This document shows, one piece after another, positions 8,314 through 16,647 of a stretch of 64,000 nt of DNA; position 1 is the first letter of the stretch, and the number at the start of each line of letters is the position of its first letter. A model generated the notes under the pieces. The model was not told the origin of the DNA. It ran no database searches and saw only the letters and a program-made list of their open reading frames with translations. Origin of the DNA: Cyclobacterium sp. (lineage in GTDB: Bacteria; Bacteroidota; Bacteroidia; Cytophagales; Cyclobacteriaceae); NCBI RefSeq assembly GCF_014762705.1, contig NZ_JABURL010000024.1, forward strand, positions 1 to 64,000. The letters are read 5' to 3'. A program made the position numbers and the translations under genes.

Positions 8314-10761
8314 ATGGAAAACTTGGATCTATCTCAATTTGAAGAGCAGGAAAAGCCGATTGATATCAAGTATTATATCATCAAATACTTCCGGTACTGG
8401 CCTTTGTATGTTTTTTGTATTGTTTTGGGATTGTTTGCCGTTTTCCTGTTCCACCGGTATACAGTGGAAAGATATGAAGTAAAAGGCAGCATGATGATCA
8501 AAAGCAATGCTTCACCGGAGGTTAGGATTTTAGACCGGTCCAATATTTTTTCCGGAACAGAAAACCTCACCAATGATATTTTGCTTTTTTCCTCAAAAAA
8601 CCTTGCCGAAGAGGCTTTGAGTAGGCTTCACTTCGATGTCAGTTATTTTGCCTCTACCAACATCAAGGAAATTGAACTTTATAACAACAGCCCCATCAAA
8701 GTGGATGTGGATTGGAGCCATCCCCAATTGGACAATAAAAAAGTAAGGATCCATATTCTTTCGGATTCCACCTTCAAATTGCTGCCTGGCGAAAATATGT
8801 TTTTGGACCAATTTTTCATGAGCTATCCTTATGCGGAAGAGGAACAGGCATTCTTTGGAAAGGAATATTATTTTGGCAAGGAAGTCAATGAGGGGAGGGC
8901 AAAATTCACCATCCATTTGGTAGACATCATGCGGCAATACGATGAATATGAATTTCTGCTTCATCCCCCGCAAGCGTTGATAGACCAATATGCCGGCGCT
9001 GTAAAGGTAAGGCCCCTGGTCAATTACGGGTCGGTCCTTGAGGTAAGCATGGTCACCAAAATAGTGGATAAAGGTAGTGATTATGTCAATGCTTTGATGG
9101 ATGCCTTTCTGGAGTATGATTTACGTGAAAAAAACAGAATTTCAGAAAATGCCCTGAAATTCATTGAGGAGCAGTTGTTTATTGTAGAAGACTCCCTGAA
9201 CTCAGTGGAATCCCGGATGCAATATTTTAAAGTAGAAAATAAATTGTTGGATGTCAATGCAGAATTTGGAGGAGTTTTGAACAACATACAACAATTGGAG
9301 GAAAGTATACAGTCCATTGACTTCGAATTGGCTTATTACAATACCCTGAAGGATTACTTGATCAGCAAAACGGGCTCCTACGAAGAGATCGTTTCTCCAT
9401 CGGTCATAGGCATCTCAGACGGTATATTGGGAGAATTGATAAAAAACCTGGTTGCCCTTTCTCTGGACAGAAGAAAACTGCTGGCTGTCGTCCGCGAAAC
9501 CCATCCGGATGTAGCCGCCCTGGATCAGCAAATTGAGCGTTTAAAGGAAAATATTTTTGAAAATATCGAAAATTTAATTGCCAATACAAAGAGTAAAAAA
9601 AGAGAGTATCAAGAGAAATTGAGTGGATTTGACAGACAGTTTTCCAAGCTTCCTCAAGCGGAATCCAGTTATTCCAATATTTTCCGGGAATTTAAGCTTA
9701 GGGAAAACCTGTACACCTATTTATTGGAAAAGCGGGCTGAGGCAGGAATTGCAAAAGCATCCAATGTGCCGGACAACAGCATCGTGGATTATGCCAAAAG
9801 GGGAGTGCTGATTTTCCCAAAGAAAACGCAAAATTATTCCTATGCCATAGGGCTTGGATTTTTTCTGCCTCTTGGCTTTTTGTTGGTTTTTCATTATCTG
9901 AACAACCGGATCATGGATCAGATTCAATTGAAAAACATGCTGAAAATCCCTTTGCTGGGAACCATTGGATATAGTGACAAAGAAACAAATTTGCTGGTAG
10001 CCGAGCATCCCAGATCACTTTCATCCGAATCTTTCAGGTCTTTGAGATCTGCCCTGTTTTACATTGCCAGTGAGAAGAAATGTAAAAAAATCCTGGTCAC
10101 CTCCAGTATTTCGGGAGAAGGAAAAACCTATATCAGCCTCAACCTGGCTTCAGCAATGGCGCTTAGTGGCAAAAGAACCTGTATCATTGGACTTGACCTC
10201 AGGAAACCCAAACTTTCCAATTACCTGGAAATCTCTAATAAAAGAGGTTTATCGACTTTTCTCGTGGATAAGGATAAAGCAGAAGATATTATCATCGCTA
10301 CAAAATTTGAAAACCTTTCTGTGGTGCCTTCTGGTCCGGTACCTCCGAATCCTGCCGAGCTGTTGTTGAAAGATAAAATGGGAGTTTTCTTAGAAAGGCT
10401 GGAAGAGGAGTTTGATATTATCGTAATGGATTGCCCCCCGGTAGGATTGGTGTCTGAAACGATGGATCTTCTTCGGTTTTCAGATGTAAACCTGTACATC
10501 GTAAGGCATGATTTCACGCATAAAAATCACCTTTTGATGATCAATGATTTGTATGCCAATGACCAGATTAGAAATTTTTATGCTATTTTTAACGGTTTGA
10601 AAAGCGGAGGGGATACCTATGATTTTGGAGGGTACAATTACGGGTATGGCTATAATTACTCCTATATGAAGAAAAACAGGTATGGCGATGGGTACTACGA
10701 GGTAGAACAAAGGAATAAACGAGGATGGTTGAATAAATTTTTGAATCGTTTTAAGGCCTGA
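8314..10761 (+). CDS. Wzc-like polysaccharide copolymerase / BY-type tyrosine autokinase
   Basis: A protein of about 815 residues controlling polymer length and export. It has a Wzz domain with a first membrane helix near residues 31-48, a long periplasmic coiled-coil region, a second helix near 511-530, and a cytoplasmic BY-kinase domain. Kinase motifs are Walker A 'SGEGKT' (about 600), Walker A' 'IIGLDLRKPK' (about 630) and Walker B 'IIVMDCPP' (about 705). The C-terminus carries a cluster of ten tyrosines (about 770-797, 'GGYNYGYGYNYSY'), the expected autophosphorylation tail. An in-frame TTG at 8308 overlaps the stop of the upstream gene; the ATG two codons later is chosen. Kinase and membrane domain are fused, as usual in Gram-negatives. 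Confidence 0.93.
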   Translation: MENLDLSQFEEQEKPIDIKYYIIKYFRYWPLYVFCIVLGLFAVFLFHRYTVERYEVKGSMMIKSNASPEVRILDRSNIFSGTENLTNDILLFSSKNLAEEALSRLHFDVSYFASTNIKEIELYNNSPIKVDVDWSHPQLDNKKVRIHILSDSTFKLLPGENMFLDQFFMSYPYAEEEQAFFGKEYYFGKEVNEGRAKFTIHLVDIMRQYDEYEFLLHPPQALIDQYAGAVKVRPLVNYGSVLEVSMVTKIVDKGSDYVNALMDAFLEYDLREKNRISENALKFIEEQLFIVEDSLNSVESRMQYFKVENKLLDVNAEFGGVLNNIQQLEESIQSIDFELAYYNTLKDYLISKTGSYEEIVSPSVIGISDGILGELIKNLVALSLDRRKLLAVVRETHPDVAALDQQIERLKENIFENIENLIANTKSKKREYQEKLSGFDRQFSKLPQAESSYSNIFREFKLRENLYTYLLEKRAEAGIAKASNVPDNSIVDYAKRGVLIFPKKTQNYSYAIGLGFFLPLGFLLVFHYLNNRIMDQIQLKNMLKIPLLGTIGYSDKETNLLVAEHPRSLSSESFRSLRSALFYIASEKKCKKILVTSSISGEGKTYISLNLASAMALSGKRTCIIGLDLRKPKLSNYLEISNKRGLSTFLVDKDKAEDIIIATKFENLSVVPSGPVPPNPAELLLKDKMGVFLERLEEEFDIIVMDCPPVGLVSETMDLLRFSDVNLYIVRHDFTHKNHLLMINDLYANDQIRNFYAIFNGLKSGGDTYDFGGYNYGYGYNYSYMKKNRYGDGYYEVEQRNKRGWLNKFLNRFKA

Positions 10762-10788
10762 ATTATTTTGGGCTTTGTGAAAGCTTTA

Positions 10789-10805
10789 GGACTTTTGTAA
10801 AGTCC
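10789..10805 (+). terminator. Small hairpin between the wzc-like gene and rfbB
   Basis: A perfect 7-bp stem (GGACTTT with AAAGTCC, three-base loop) lies 28 bp after the kinase stop codon. It is short, AT-rich in the inner half and lacks a T-run, so at most it is a weak attenuator. Confidence 0.25.
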
Positions 10806-10827
10806 AGTCATTTTAATTTTAAAACCT

Positions 10828-11874
10828 ATGAAAAAATCGATTTTGATTACTGGTGGGGCTGGTTTTATTGGCTCCCATGTTGTCAGACTTTTTGTGAATA
10901 AATATCCGGAATACCGGATCATTAATCTCGATTGCCTTACCTACGCCGGAAATCTGGAAAATCTGAAGGATATAGAGGACAAGGACAATTATGTTTTTTC
11001 CAAGGTAGACATCAATGAAGAGAAGTTATTGGAAAAGGTCTTCAATGACTTTCAGATTACAGATGTGATCCATTTGGCTGCTGAATCTCATGTGGACCGT
11101 TCCATTTCGGATCCCCTTGCCTTCGTCAAAACCAATGTGATGGGTACGGTAAACTTGTTAAATACAGCCAGAAATTTCTGGAAAGACCTGGATAACCACC
11201 TTTTTTACCATGTTTCTACAGACGAGGTATATGGTTCCCTGGATAATGGAGGGTACTTTACGGAAGACACCCCTTATGCCCCCCAATCTCCCTATTCAGC
11301 TTCAAAGGCTTCTTCAGATCATTTTGTAAGGGCCTATGCCAATACCTATGGGATGAAAACAGTCATTTCCAATTGTTCCAATAATTATGGTCCCAACCAG
11401 TTTCCGGAGAAACTCATACCGCTTTGTATCCATAATATAAAGGAGAAAAAGCCTTTGCCGGTGTATGGAAAAGGGGAAAATGTCAGAGACTGGCTGTATG
11501 TGGAAGACCATGCAAGCGCCATAGATGAGGTATTTCATAGCGGTTTACCTGGCGAGACCTACAATATTGGGGGCTTTAATGAATGGAAAAACCTCGCGAT
11601 TGTAGAATTGCTGTGCAAAATCATGGATGAGAAATTGGGCCGGCCAGCAGGTGAGTCAGCCAAATTAATCACCTTCGTGAAGGACAGGGCGGGTCATGAC
11701 CTTCGCTATGCCATTGATGCTAAAAAGATCAATGCTGAACTGGGATGGGAACCAAGCCTTACCTTTGAAGTAGGAATTGAAAAAACCGTAGATTGGTATT
11801 TGGAAAATGAGTCCTGGTTAAAAGGAGTGACCTCAGGTGAATACCTCCATTATTATAAAGCACATTACAGTTAA
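10828..11874 (+). CDS. rfbB: dTDP-glucose 4,6-dehydratase
   Basis: This 348-residue extended short-chain dehydrogenase converts dTDP-glucose to dTDP-4-keto-6-deoxyglucose, the branch point to rhamnose and other deoxysugars. The NAD-binding loop is 'GGAGFIGSH' (residues 9-17), followed by '[14 protein letters not shown]', which is specific to RfbB. The 'STDEVYGSL' motif (about 130) and the catalytic 'YSASK' (Tyr about 156, Lys about 160) are intact. Length is standard. It follows the exopolysaccharide export genes, consistent with supplying a deoxysugar to that polymer. The usual partners RfbA, RfbC and RfbD are not in the window. Confidence 0.95.
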   Translation: MKKSILITGGAGFIGSHVVRLFVNKYPEYRIINLDCLTYAGNLENLKDIEDKDNYVFSKVDINEEKLLEKVFNDFQITDVIHLAAESHVDRSISDPLAFVKTNVMGTVNLLNTARNFWKDLDNHLFYHVSTDEVYGSLDNGGYFTEDTPYAPQSPYSASKASSDHFVRAYANTYGMKTVISNCSNNYGPNQFPEKLIPLCIHNIKEKKPLPVYGKGENVRDWLYVEDHASAIDEVFHSGLPGETYNIGGFNEWKNLAIVELLCKIMDEKLGRPAGESAKLITFVKDRAGHDLRYAIDAKKINAELGWEPSLTFEVGIEKTVDWYLENESWLKGVTSGEYLHYYKAHYS

Positions 11875-11885
11875 TCGATTTTACA

Positions 11886-12680
11886 ATGAAGCAATACCAT
11901 CAACTGTTACAACATATCCTGGATAATGGTATTCAAAAGGGAGACAGGACAGGAACAGGGACAAGAAGCGTTTTTGGTTATCAGATGCGTTTTGATTTGT
12001 CAGAAGGGTTTCCTCTGGTCACTACCAAAAAATGCCATACCCGATCCATTTTTCACGAACTGCTTTGGTTTCTCAATGGAGATACCAATATTGCTTACCT
12101 GAAGGAAAACAAAGTTTCCATTTGGGATGAGTGGGCTGATGATAAGGGAGATCTTGGACCCGTTTATGGCTACCAGTGGCGGCACTGGCCCGATGGAAAG
12201 GGAGGGGAAATCGATCAGATCAAAAACCTGATCCATCAGATCAAAACCAATCCCAATTCCCGGCGCCTGATAGTGAGTGCCTGGAATGTGGCGGATGTAG
12301 ATCAAATGGCCCTTCCACCATGTCACTTGCTTTTTCAATTTTATGTAGCTGATGGACGCCTTTCCTGCCAATTGTACCAGAGAAGCGCAGATGTGTTTTT
12401 AGGGGTGCCCTTTAACATTGCTTCCTATGCCTTGTTTTTGATGATGGTTGCCCAGGTATGTGACCTCAAACCCGGTGAATTCATCCATACCTTTGGAGAT
12501 GCTCACCTGTATAACAATCACCTGGAACAGGCAAGGATGCAATTGAGCAGGGATTGCAGGCCATTGCCCCGGGTGGAGCTTAACCCTGAGGTTAAGGACA
12601 TATTCTCCTTTACCTATGAGGATATCAAATTGATAAATTATGACCCTCATCCCCACATCAAAGCAGCCGTATCTGTTTAG
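11886..12680 (+). CDS. thyA: Thymidylate synthase
   Basis: This 264-residue enzyme methylates dUMP to dTMP using methylene-tetrahydrofolate. Catalytic Cys146 sits in '[12 protein letters not shown]', at the same position as in E. coli ThyA. 'RRLIVSAWN' and '[19 protein letters not shown]' (phosphate and substrate binding) and the C-terminal '[10 protein letters not shown]' are intact. It starts 11 bp after rfbB and is probably co-transcribed with it. A folA gene often follows thyA; here a convergent aminotransferase does. Confidence 0.97.
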   Translation: MKQYHQLLQHILDNGIQKGDRTGTGTRSVFGYQMRFDLSEGFPLVTTKKCHTRSIFHELLWFLNGDTNIAYLKENKVSIWDEWADDKGDLGPVYGYQWRHWPDGKGGEIDQIKNLIHQIKTNPNSRRLIVSAWNVADVDQMALPPCHLLFQFYVADGRLSCQLYQRSADVFLGVPFNIASYALFLMMVAQVCDLKPGEFIHTFGDAHLYNNHLEQARMQLSRDCRPLPRVELNPEVKDIFSFTYEDIKLINYDPHPHIKAAVSV

Positions 12681-12694
12681 GATTTAAAAAATAT

Positions 12695-13501
12695 TCAGGG
12701 CATTTTAAAAATGGAATCAATTTCGTCAATTGGCTGACAATCGAATTGTCGGCCTGCTATTTTTTCAATGTAGCTGATGCCGGCAATATTGCTTACAAAA
12801 ACCTGATCTGCGTTTAAGAGGTCTTTGGGATAAAAGGAGCCAATCTGACAATCTTTTCCCATCTCTTTTATTTTTTGCAGGATTTGTTTTCTTCCAACAC
12901 CTGCTATACAATAATTTTCCAGCGATGGGGTAAAGAAAATCCCATTTTTTACCCAAAACAAATTGGAACTCCCTGCTTCGGATATACATCCGTTTACGTC
13001 CATCAGGATAACCTCATCCATTTGCTTATCCATTCTTTCCTGGTTTGCCATTACATAGGGCAGGGCATTTAAGGTTTTGCAATTGGCCCAAGGTGAAGGT
13101 GGAATTTTGATGGAAGCACAGAAATAAGCCTCTTTTTTAACCTTTGGAGCAGGTTGAAAGTCTGTTAACATCAGCCACTCCGCATGTCCATTTTCAGTTG
13201 GGCTATATTTTCCCATTCCGCTTCTGTAGATATTCCACCTTATCCTGTAGGTGGACTGATCTCCCGGAAGATTTTTGACCAGGTCATTTACCAGGTGAAT
13301 ATTGGGATAGGTAAATGGTTGGATTTTCAGACATTGTATTCCAGCTGATAACCTTTCAAAATGATCTTTCCAAAATCGGATTTCTCCCTCCGAATACACC
13401 ATCGTTTCAAAAATACCATCTCCAAAAAGAAATGCCCTGTTGGCAGGTATGGTATCAATATGTTCATAAACGCCATTAGGGTTCAATATATATTGTCTCA
13501 T
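12695..13501 (-). CDS. Class IV aminotransferase (aminodeoxychorismate lyase / branched-chain aminotransferase-like)
   Basis: A 268-residue PLP enzyme of fold type IV. 'GDGIFETMVYSEGEIRFWKDH' region features are seen as GDGIFETMVY and FWKDHFERL; the likely PLP lysine is Lys142 in 'CKTLNALPYV', and the cofactor-binding Glu175 in 'SEAGSSNLFW'. These features are shared by aminodeoxychorismate lyase (PabC), branched-chain and D-amino-acid aminotransferases. The short length (268 against about 300 for BCAT) favours a PabC-like role in folate synthesis, and thyA, also folate-linked, is the convergent neighbour; this is inference. It ends 14 bp from the end of thyA. Confidence 0.8.
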   Translation of the reverse strand: MRQYILNPNGVYEHIDTIPANRAFLFGDGIFETMVYSEGEIRFWKDHFERLSAGIQCLKIQPFTYPNIHLVNDLVKNLPGDQSTYRIRWNIYRSGMGKYSPTENGHAEWLMLTDFQPAPKVKKEAYFCASIKIPPSPWANCKTLNALPYVMANQERMDKQMDEVILMDVNGCISEAGSSNLFWVKNGIFFTPSLENYCIAGVGRKQILQKIKEMGKDCQIGSFYPKDLLNADQVFVSNIAGISYIEKIAGRQFDCQPIDEIDSIFKMP

Positions 13502-13720
13502 AATCGTACAGTAATATGTTCGAAAACGAACAATTTTTTTTTAACTTTTTCCTTACCACGTTAAAATTAATTAAAAAATAAGGCTATTAGTTGATAATTC
13601 TTCGATTAGATGTTTACTTGGTGAAAATTATTCCTTTAGCACCAAATTTGAGTAATCATGTAAAGTTTTACTAACTTTATAATTGAAATCCTTCCCTTAT
13701 CTTTCAAATTCGCTTAATTT

Positions 13721-15058
13721 ATGAAAAATGTTTTGGGTTTTATTTTTTGTGCCTGCTGTTTGTCTATAGAAGGGTTTGGGCAGGCAACAACAGGCAAATT
13801 AACACTTGAGCAAAGTGTGGCTATAGCCTTGGAAAACAATTTGGATCTCAAAAGAGCTGAACTGAATCTCCTGAATGCAGAAGCAGGTCTTTTGGAGACT
13901 CAGGGGCAACGTTTACCCTCTTTTTCGATGGGGGCATCTTCTGGGTACCGTTGGGGCAGGTCCATTAACCCGGTGACCAACGATTTTGAAACCAGAAGGA
14001 TAGGGAATGTCAACATTTCAGGAAGTTCAAATGTACCCCTATTTGCAGGCGGGCAGATTAGTAACAGTATCAAACAAGCGGAAATCAATACAAAGACCAG
14101 CAGACTTAATGTTGAAGCCAGCAGGAATGATATCTCACTAAATGCCATCAATTTATTTATCAATGTGGCTTTTTCAAAGGAGCAGTTGAATATTGCCAAT
14201 TCACAATTGCAAACCAGCAGGGACCAATTGGAAAGGACTAGCAGATTGGTCCAGGCAGGCTCCATACCCATCGCAGACCAACTCGACCTGCAGGCACAAA
14301 TGGCTACTAATGAGTTAGAGGTAATTAATGCGGAAAACAACCTGAGAATTGCCAGATTAAATCTTTCCCAGTCACTCCAGTTGCCTTTTACCGATGAATT
14401 TGACATCATTGTTCCTGAACTGGAAGTGGAGGGGTTGGAAATTGATAATAGAGGAGTTGAACACATCTACAGCGTGGCATCTGGTTACCTCCCGCAAGTG
14501 GAGGCAGCGGAATTGGGGGTAGAGGCAGCGGAACTTGGTGTTCGCATCGCCAAAGGGGCCTTTGCCCCAAGCCTTAATTTAAGTGCCAATGTGTTTTCAA
14601 ACTACGTTGATCAAGCCAATTTTGGCACTGTAGATCCAATTCTGAGTCAATTTGAAAACAACCTTTCTCAATCTGCCAATGTGCAATTAAGCATTCCGGT
14701 ATTTTCTAATTTCAGGAACAGGGCCGGGATACAAAGAGCAAGGGTGCAGAAGCGGCTAAGTGAAATCCAGGAAACCGAAACCAAAAACCTTTTACGACAG
14801 GAAATAGAAACGGCCTATACTGCTGCCTATGCAGCAAAGCAATCGTACCGGAGTTCGCTGCTGCGGGTAGAAGCCCTGCAGGAAGCTTTCCGTATGGCCC
14901 AACAAAGATTTGAGGTGGGGGCAATCAATGCCGTAGATTTTCAAGTTGCCCAAAACAATCTCTTCAATGCACAGGCAGATTTGGTAACTGCCAAATATGA
15001 ATATGTATTCCGCACAAAAGTTCTTGATTTTTATTTAGGAAACCCACTTTCACTTTAA
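13721..15058 (+). CDS. TolC-family outer-membrane efflux protein
   Basis: This 445-residue protein forms the outer-membrane channel and periplasmic tunnel of a tripartite exporter. A signal peptide (residues 1-21, ending 'GFGQ') is followed by two OEP repeats rich in coiled-coil heptads, starting with 'LTLEQSVAIALENNLDLKRA' and ending with 'RFEVGAINAVDFQVAQNNL'. The motif 'PVFSNFRNRAGIQRA' is common in Bacteroidota TolC proteins. The HlyD-family adaptor begins 12 bp downstream, so the two are co-transcribed. Exported substrate unknown. Confidence 0.92.
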   Translation: MKNVLGFIFCACCLSIEGFGQATTGKLTLEQSVAIALENNLDLKRAELNLLNAEAGLLETQGQRLPSFSMGASSGYRWGRSINPVTNDFETRRIGNVNISGSSNVPLFAGGQISNSIKQAEINTKTSRLNVEASRNDISLNAINLFINVAFSKEQLNIANSQLQTSRDQLERTSRLVQAGSIPIADQLDLQAQMATNELEVINAENNLRIARLNLSQSLQLPFTDEFDIIVPELEVEGLEIDNRGVEHIYSVASGYLPQVEAAELGVEAAELGVRIAKGAFAPSLNLSANVFSNYVDQANFGTVDPILSQFENNLSQSANVQLSIPVFSNFRNRAGIQRARVQKRLSEIQETETKNLLRQEIETAYTAAYAAKQSYRSSLLRVEALQEAFRMAQQRFEVGAINAVDFQVAQNNLFNAQADLVTAKYEYVFRTKVLDFYLGNPLSL

Positions 15059-15070
15059 TCAGATATAATA

Positions 15071-16372
15071 ATGGCAAAGAAAAAGTCAAATAAATTAATT
15101 TTTATCTTATTGGCAGTTGTGGCTGTATTGGTGATTTTTACAGTCGTCGCCAAAAATGCCGGATGGGTGGGTGGCGAAAAACCGATAGCGGTGGAGGTGG
15201 GAAAGGTGTCCAAAAAAGCAATTGTAGAAAAAGTGAGTGCATCAGGTGTGGTTCAACCGGAAACAGAGGTGAAAATGAGCCCTGATGTGGCCGGTGAGAT
15301 CATAGAACTGAACGTCAATGAAGGTGATTCTGTAAGTGTTGGGGATCTCTTGGTTAAAATACGACCTGATAATTTCATTTCAGCCCTGGACAGGGCACAG
15401 GCCAACCTCAACCAACAAATGGCCAATTTGGCACAATCCAAAGCCACCTTGAAGCGTTCTGAGGCGCAATTTAACCGGGCAGAATTGGCTTTTAACCGGA
15501 ACAGTAAGCTTTATGAGGATAAAGTTATATCGGATGCTGATTTCGAACAAGCCAAAGCTGATTTCCTGACTGCCGAAAATGACCTGGAAGCAGCAAGGCA
15601 AACGGTCCTGGCAGCTGAATATATTGTTAAAAGTGCGCAAGCTTCGGTGGAGGAAGCTTCTGAAAACCTCCGTTTGACCAATGTTTACTCACCCACAGAT
15701 GGAACGGTTTCCAGCTTACTGGTAGAAAAGGGCGAAAGGGTAGTAGGGACCGCACAAATGGCAGGTACGGAGATGCTTAGGATAGCGGATTTATCCCGCA
15801 TGGAAGTGAGGGTAAACGTAAATGAAAATGACATTGTTCGTATCAGTATGCACGATACTACTTTGATTGATGTAGATTCCTATGCTTTTAGTGGGAAAAA
15901 ATTCTCTGGAGTTGTCACGGCCATAGCCAATTCTGCCAATGAAAAAGCCAGTGCCGATGCAGTTACTGAATTTGAAGTCAGGATAAGGATTTTAAATGAC
16001 TCGTACAAGGAATTGATTACCAATGATAATCCTTTTCCCTTCAGACCTGGGATGACAGCTAGTGTGGAAATCATTACAGAAAGAAAAGAAAATGTGCTCT
16101 CCATTCCTCTGGCTGCGGTGACCACCAGGGCAAACCAAACATTTACTTCCGGGCCGCTGGAAGGAAACCTGAAAGAGTTGGTTTTTTTGAAAGATGGTGA
16201 AGTTGCCAGGATTCAGGAAGTGAAGACCGGTATTTCTGATTTTGAGAACATAGAAATTTTGGAAGGCTTGCAGGAAGGCCAGGAGGTCATCACAGGCCCC
16301 TATTTTGTGGTTAGTACCCAGCTGGAAAACGACAAACCAGTGAAGTTGTCTGAAGAAGCCGGGTTGGAATAA
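15071..16372 (+). CDS. HlyD/MacA-family periplasmic adaptor (membrane fusion protein)
   Basis: A 433-residue adaptor linking an inner-membrane pump to TolC. It has one N-terminal membrane helix (about residues 9-27), a barrel-sandwich/biotinyl-like half ('MSPDVAGEIIELNVNEGDSV'), a long coiled-coil hairpin (about 100-205), the second lipoyl half ('VYSPTDGTVSSLLVEKGERV') and a beta-barrel and membrane-proximal region ending in 'LQEGQEVITGPY'. The MacA-like pattern suggests an ABC (MacB-type) pump, but no ABC permease follows: the next gene is an unrelated PSD1 protein after a 275-bp gap with a strong hairpin. The pump must be encoded elsewhere or has been lost here. Confidence 0.9.
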   Translation: MAKKKSNKLIFILLAVVAVLVIFTVVAKNAGWVGGEKPIAVEVGKVSKKAIVEKVSASGVVQPETEVKMSPDVAGEIIELNVNEGDSVSVGDLLVKIRPDNFISALDRAQANLNQQMANLAQSKATLKRSEAQFNRAELAFNRNSKLYEDKVISDADFEQAKADFLTAENDLEAARQTVLAAEYIVKSAQASVEEASENLRLTNVYSPTDGTVSSLLVEKGERVVGTAQMAGTEMLRIADLSRMEVRVNVNENDIVRISMHDTTLIDVDSYAFSGKKFSGVVTAIANSANEKASADAVTEFEVRIRILNDSYKELITNDNPFPFRPGMTASVEIITERKENVLSIPLAAVTTRANQTFTSGPLEGNLKELVFLKDGEVARIQEVKTGISDFENIEILEGLQEGQEVITGPYFVVSTQLENDKPVKLSEEAGLE

Positions 16373-16442
16373 AAAAGGTTGGCTTCCAGTCTCATGTCAA
16401 CGTTTGAACGAGGGGAAAAGCCTTATTGGATTTTAAAACAGG

Positions 16443-16483
16443 TCAAAACACCAAAAATAATATAGCTATTTTTGGTGTTTTGA
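16443..16483. terminator. 17-bp perfect inverted repeat after the HlyD gene
   Basis: A perfect 17-bp stem (arms 16443-16459 and 16467-16483) with a seven-base loop (ATATAGC). The right arm contains two T-runs, and the hairpin lies 70 bp after the adaptor stop. It is probably a transcription terminator, although the T-runs are inside the arm and not after it. The remaining gap up to 16648 shows nothing recognisable. Confidence 0.55.
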
Positions 16484-16647
16484 ACGATTGATGTAGCTGA
16501 AAGATCCCAGTTGATTACGCGTAGGTTCAGGCATGACTTGACATAAGGATAGTAGGGGGAATTGGGTGATTACAAATAAAATTATTTATAATCTTACCCA
16601 GGCACCAAACTTTTTCTTATTTTAGCAGGTGTACCAATATATCCTGC

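Noticed and set aside
13900-14466. 188-codon open frame antisense to the TolC gene
   Set aside because: It is the mirror of a low-stop TolC frame, has no recognisable domain, and the sense gene is clear.
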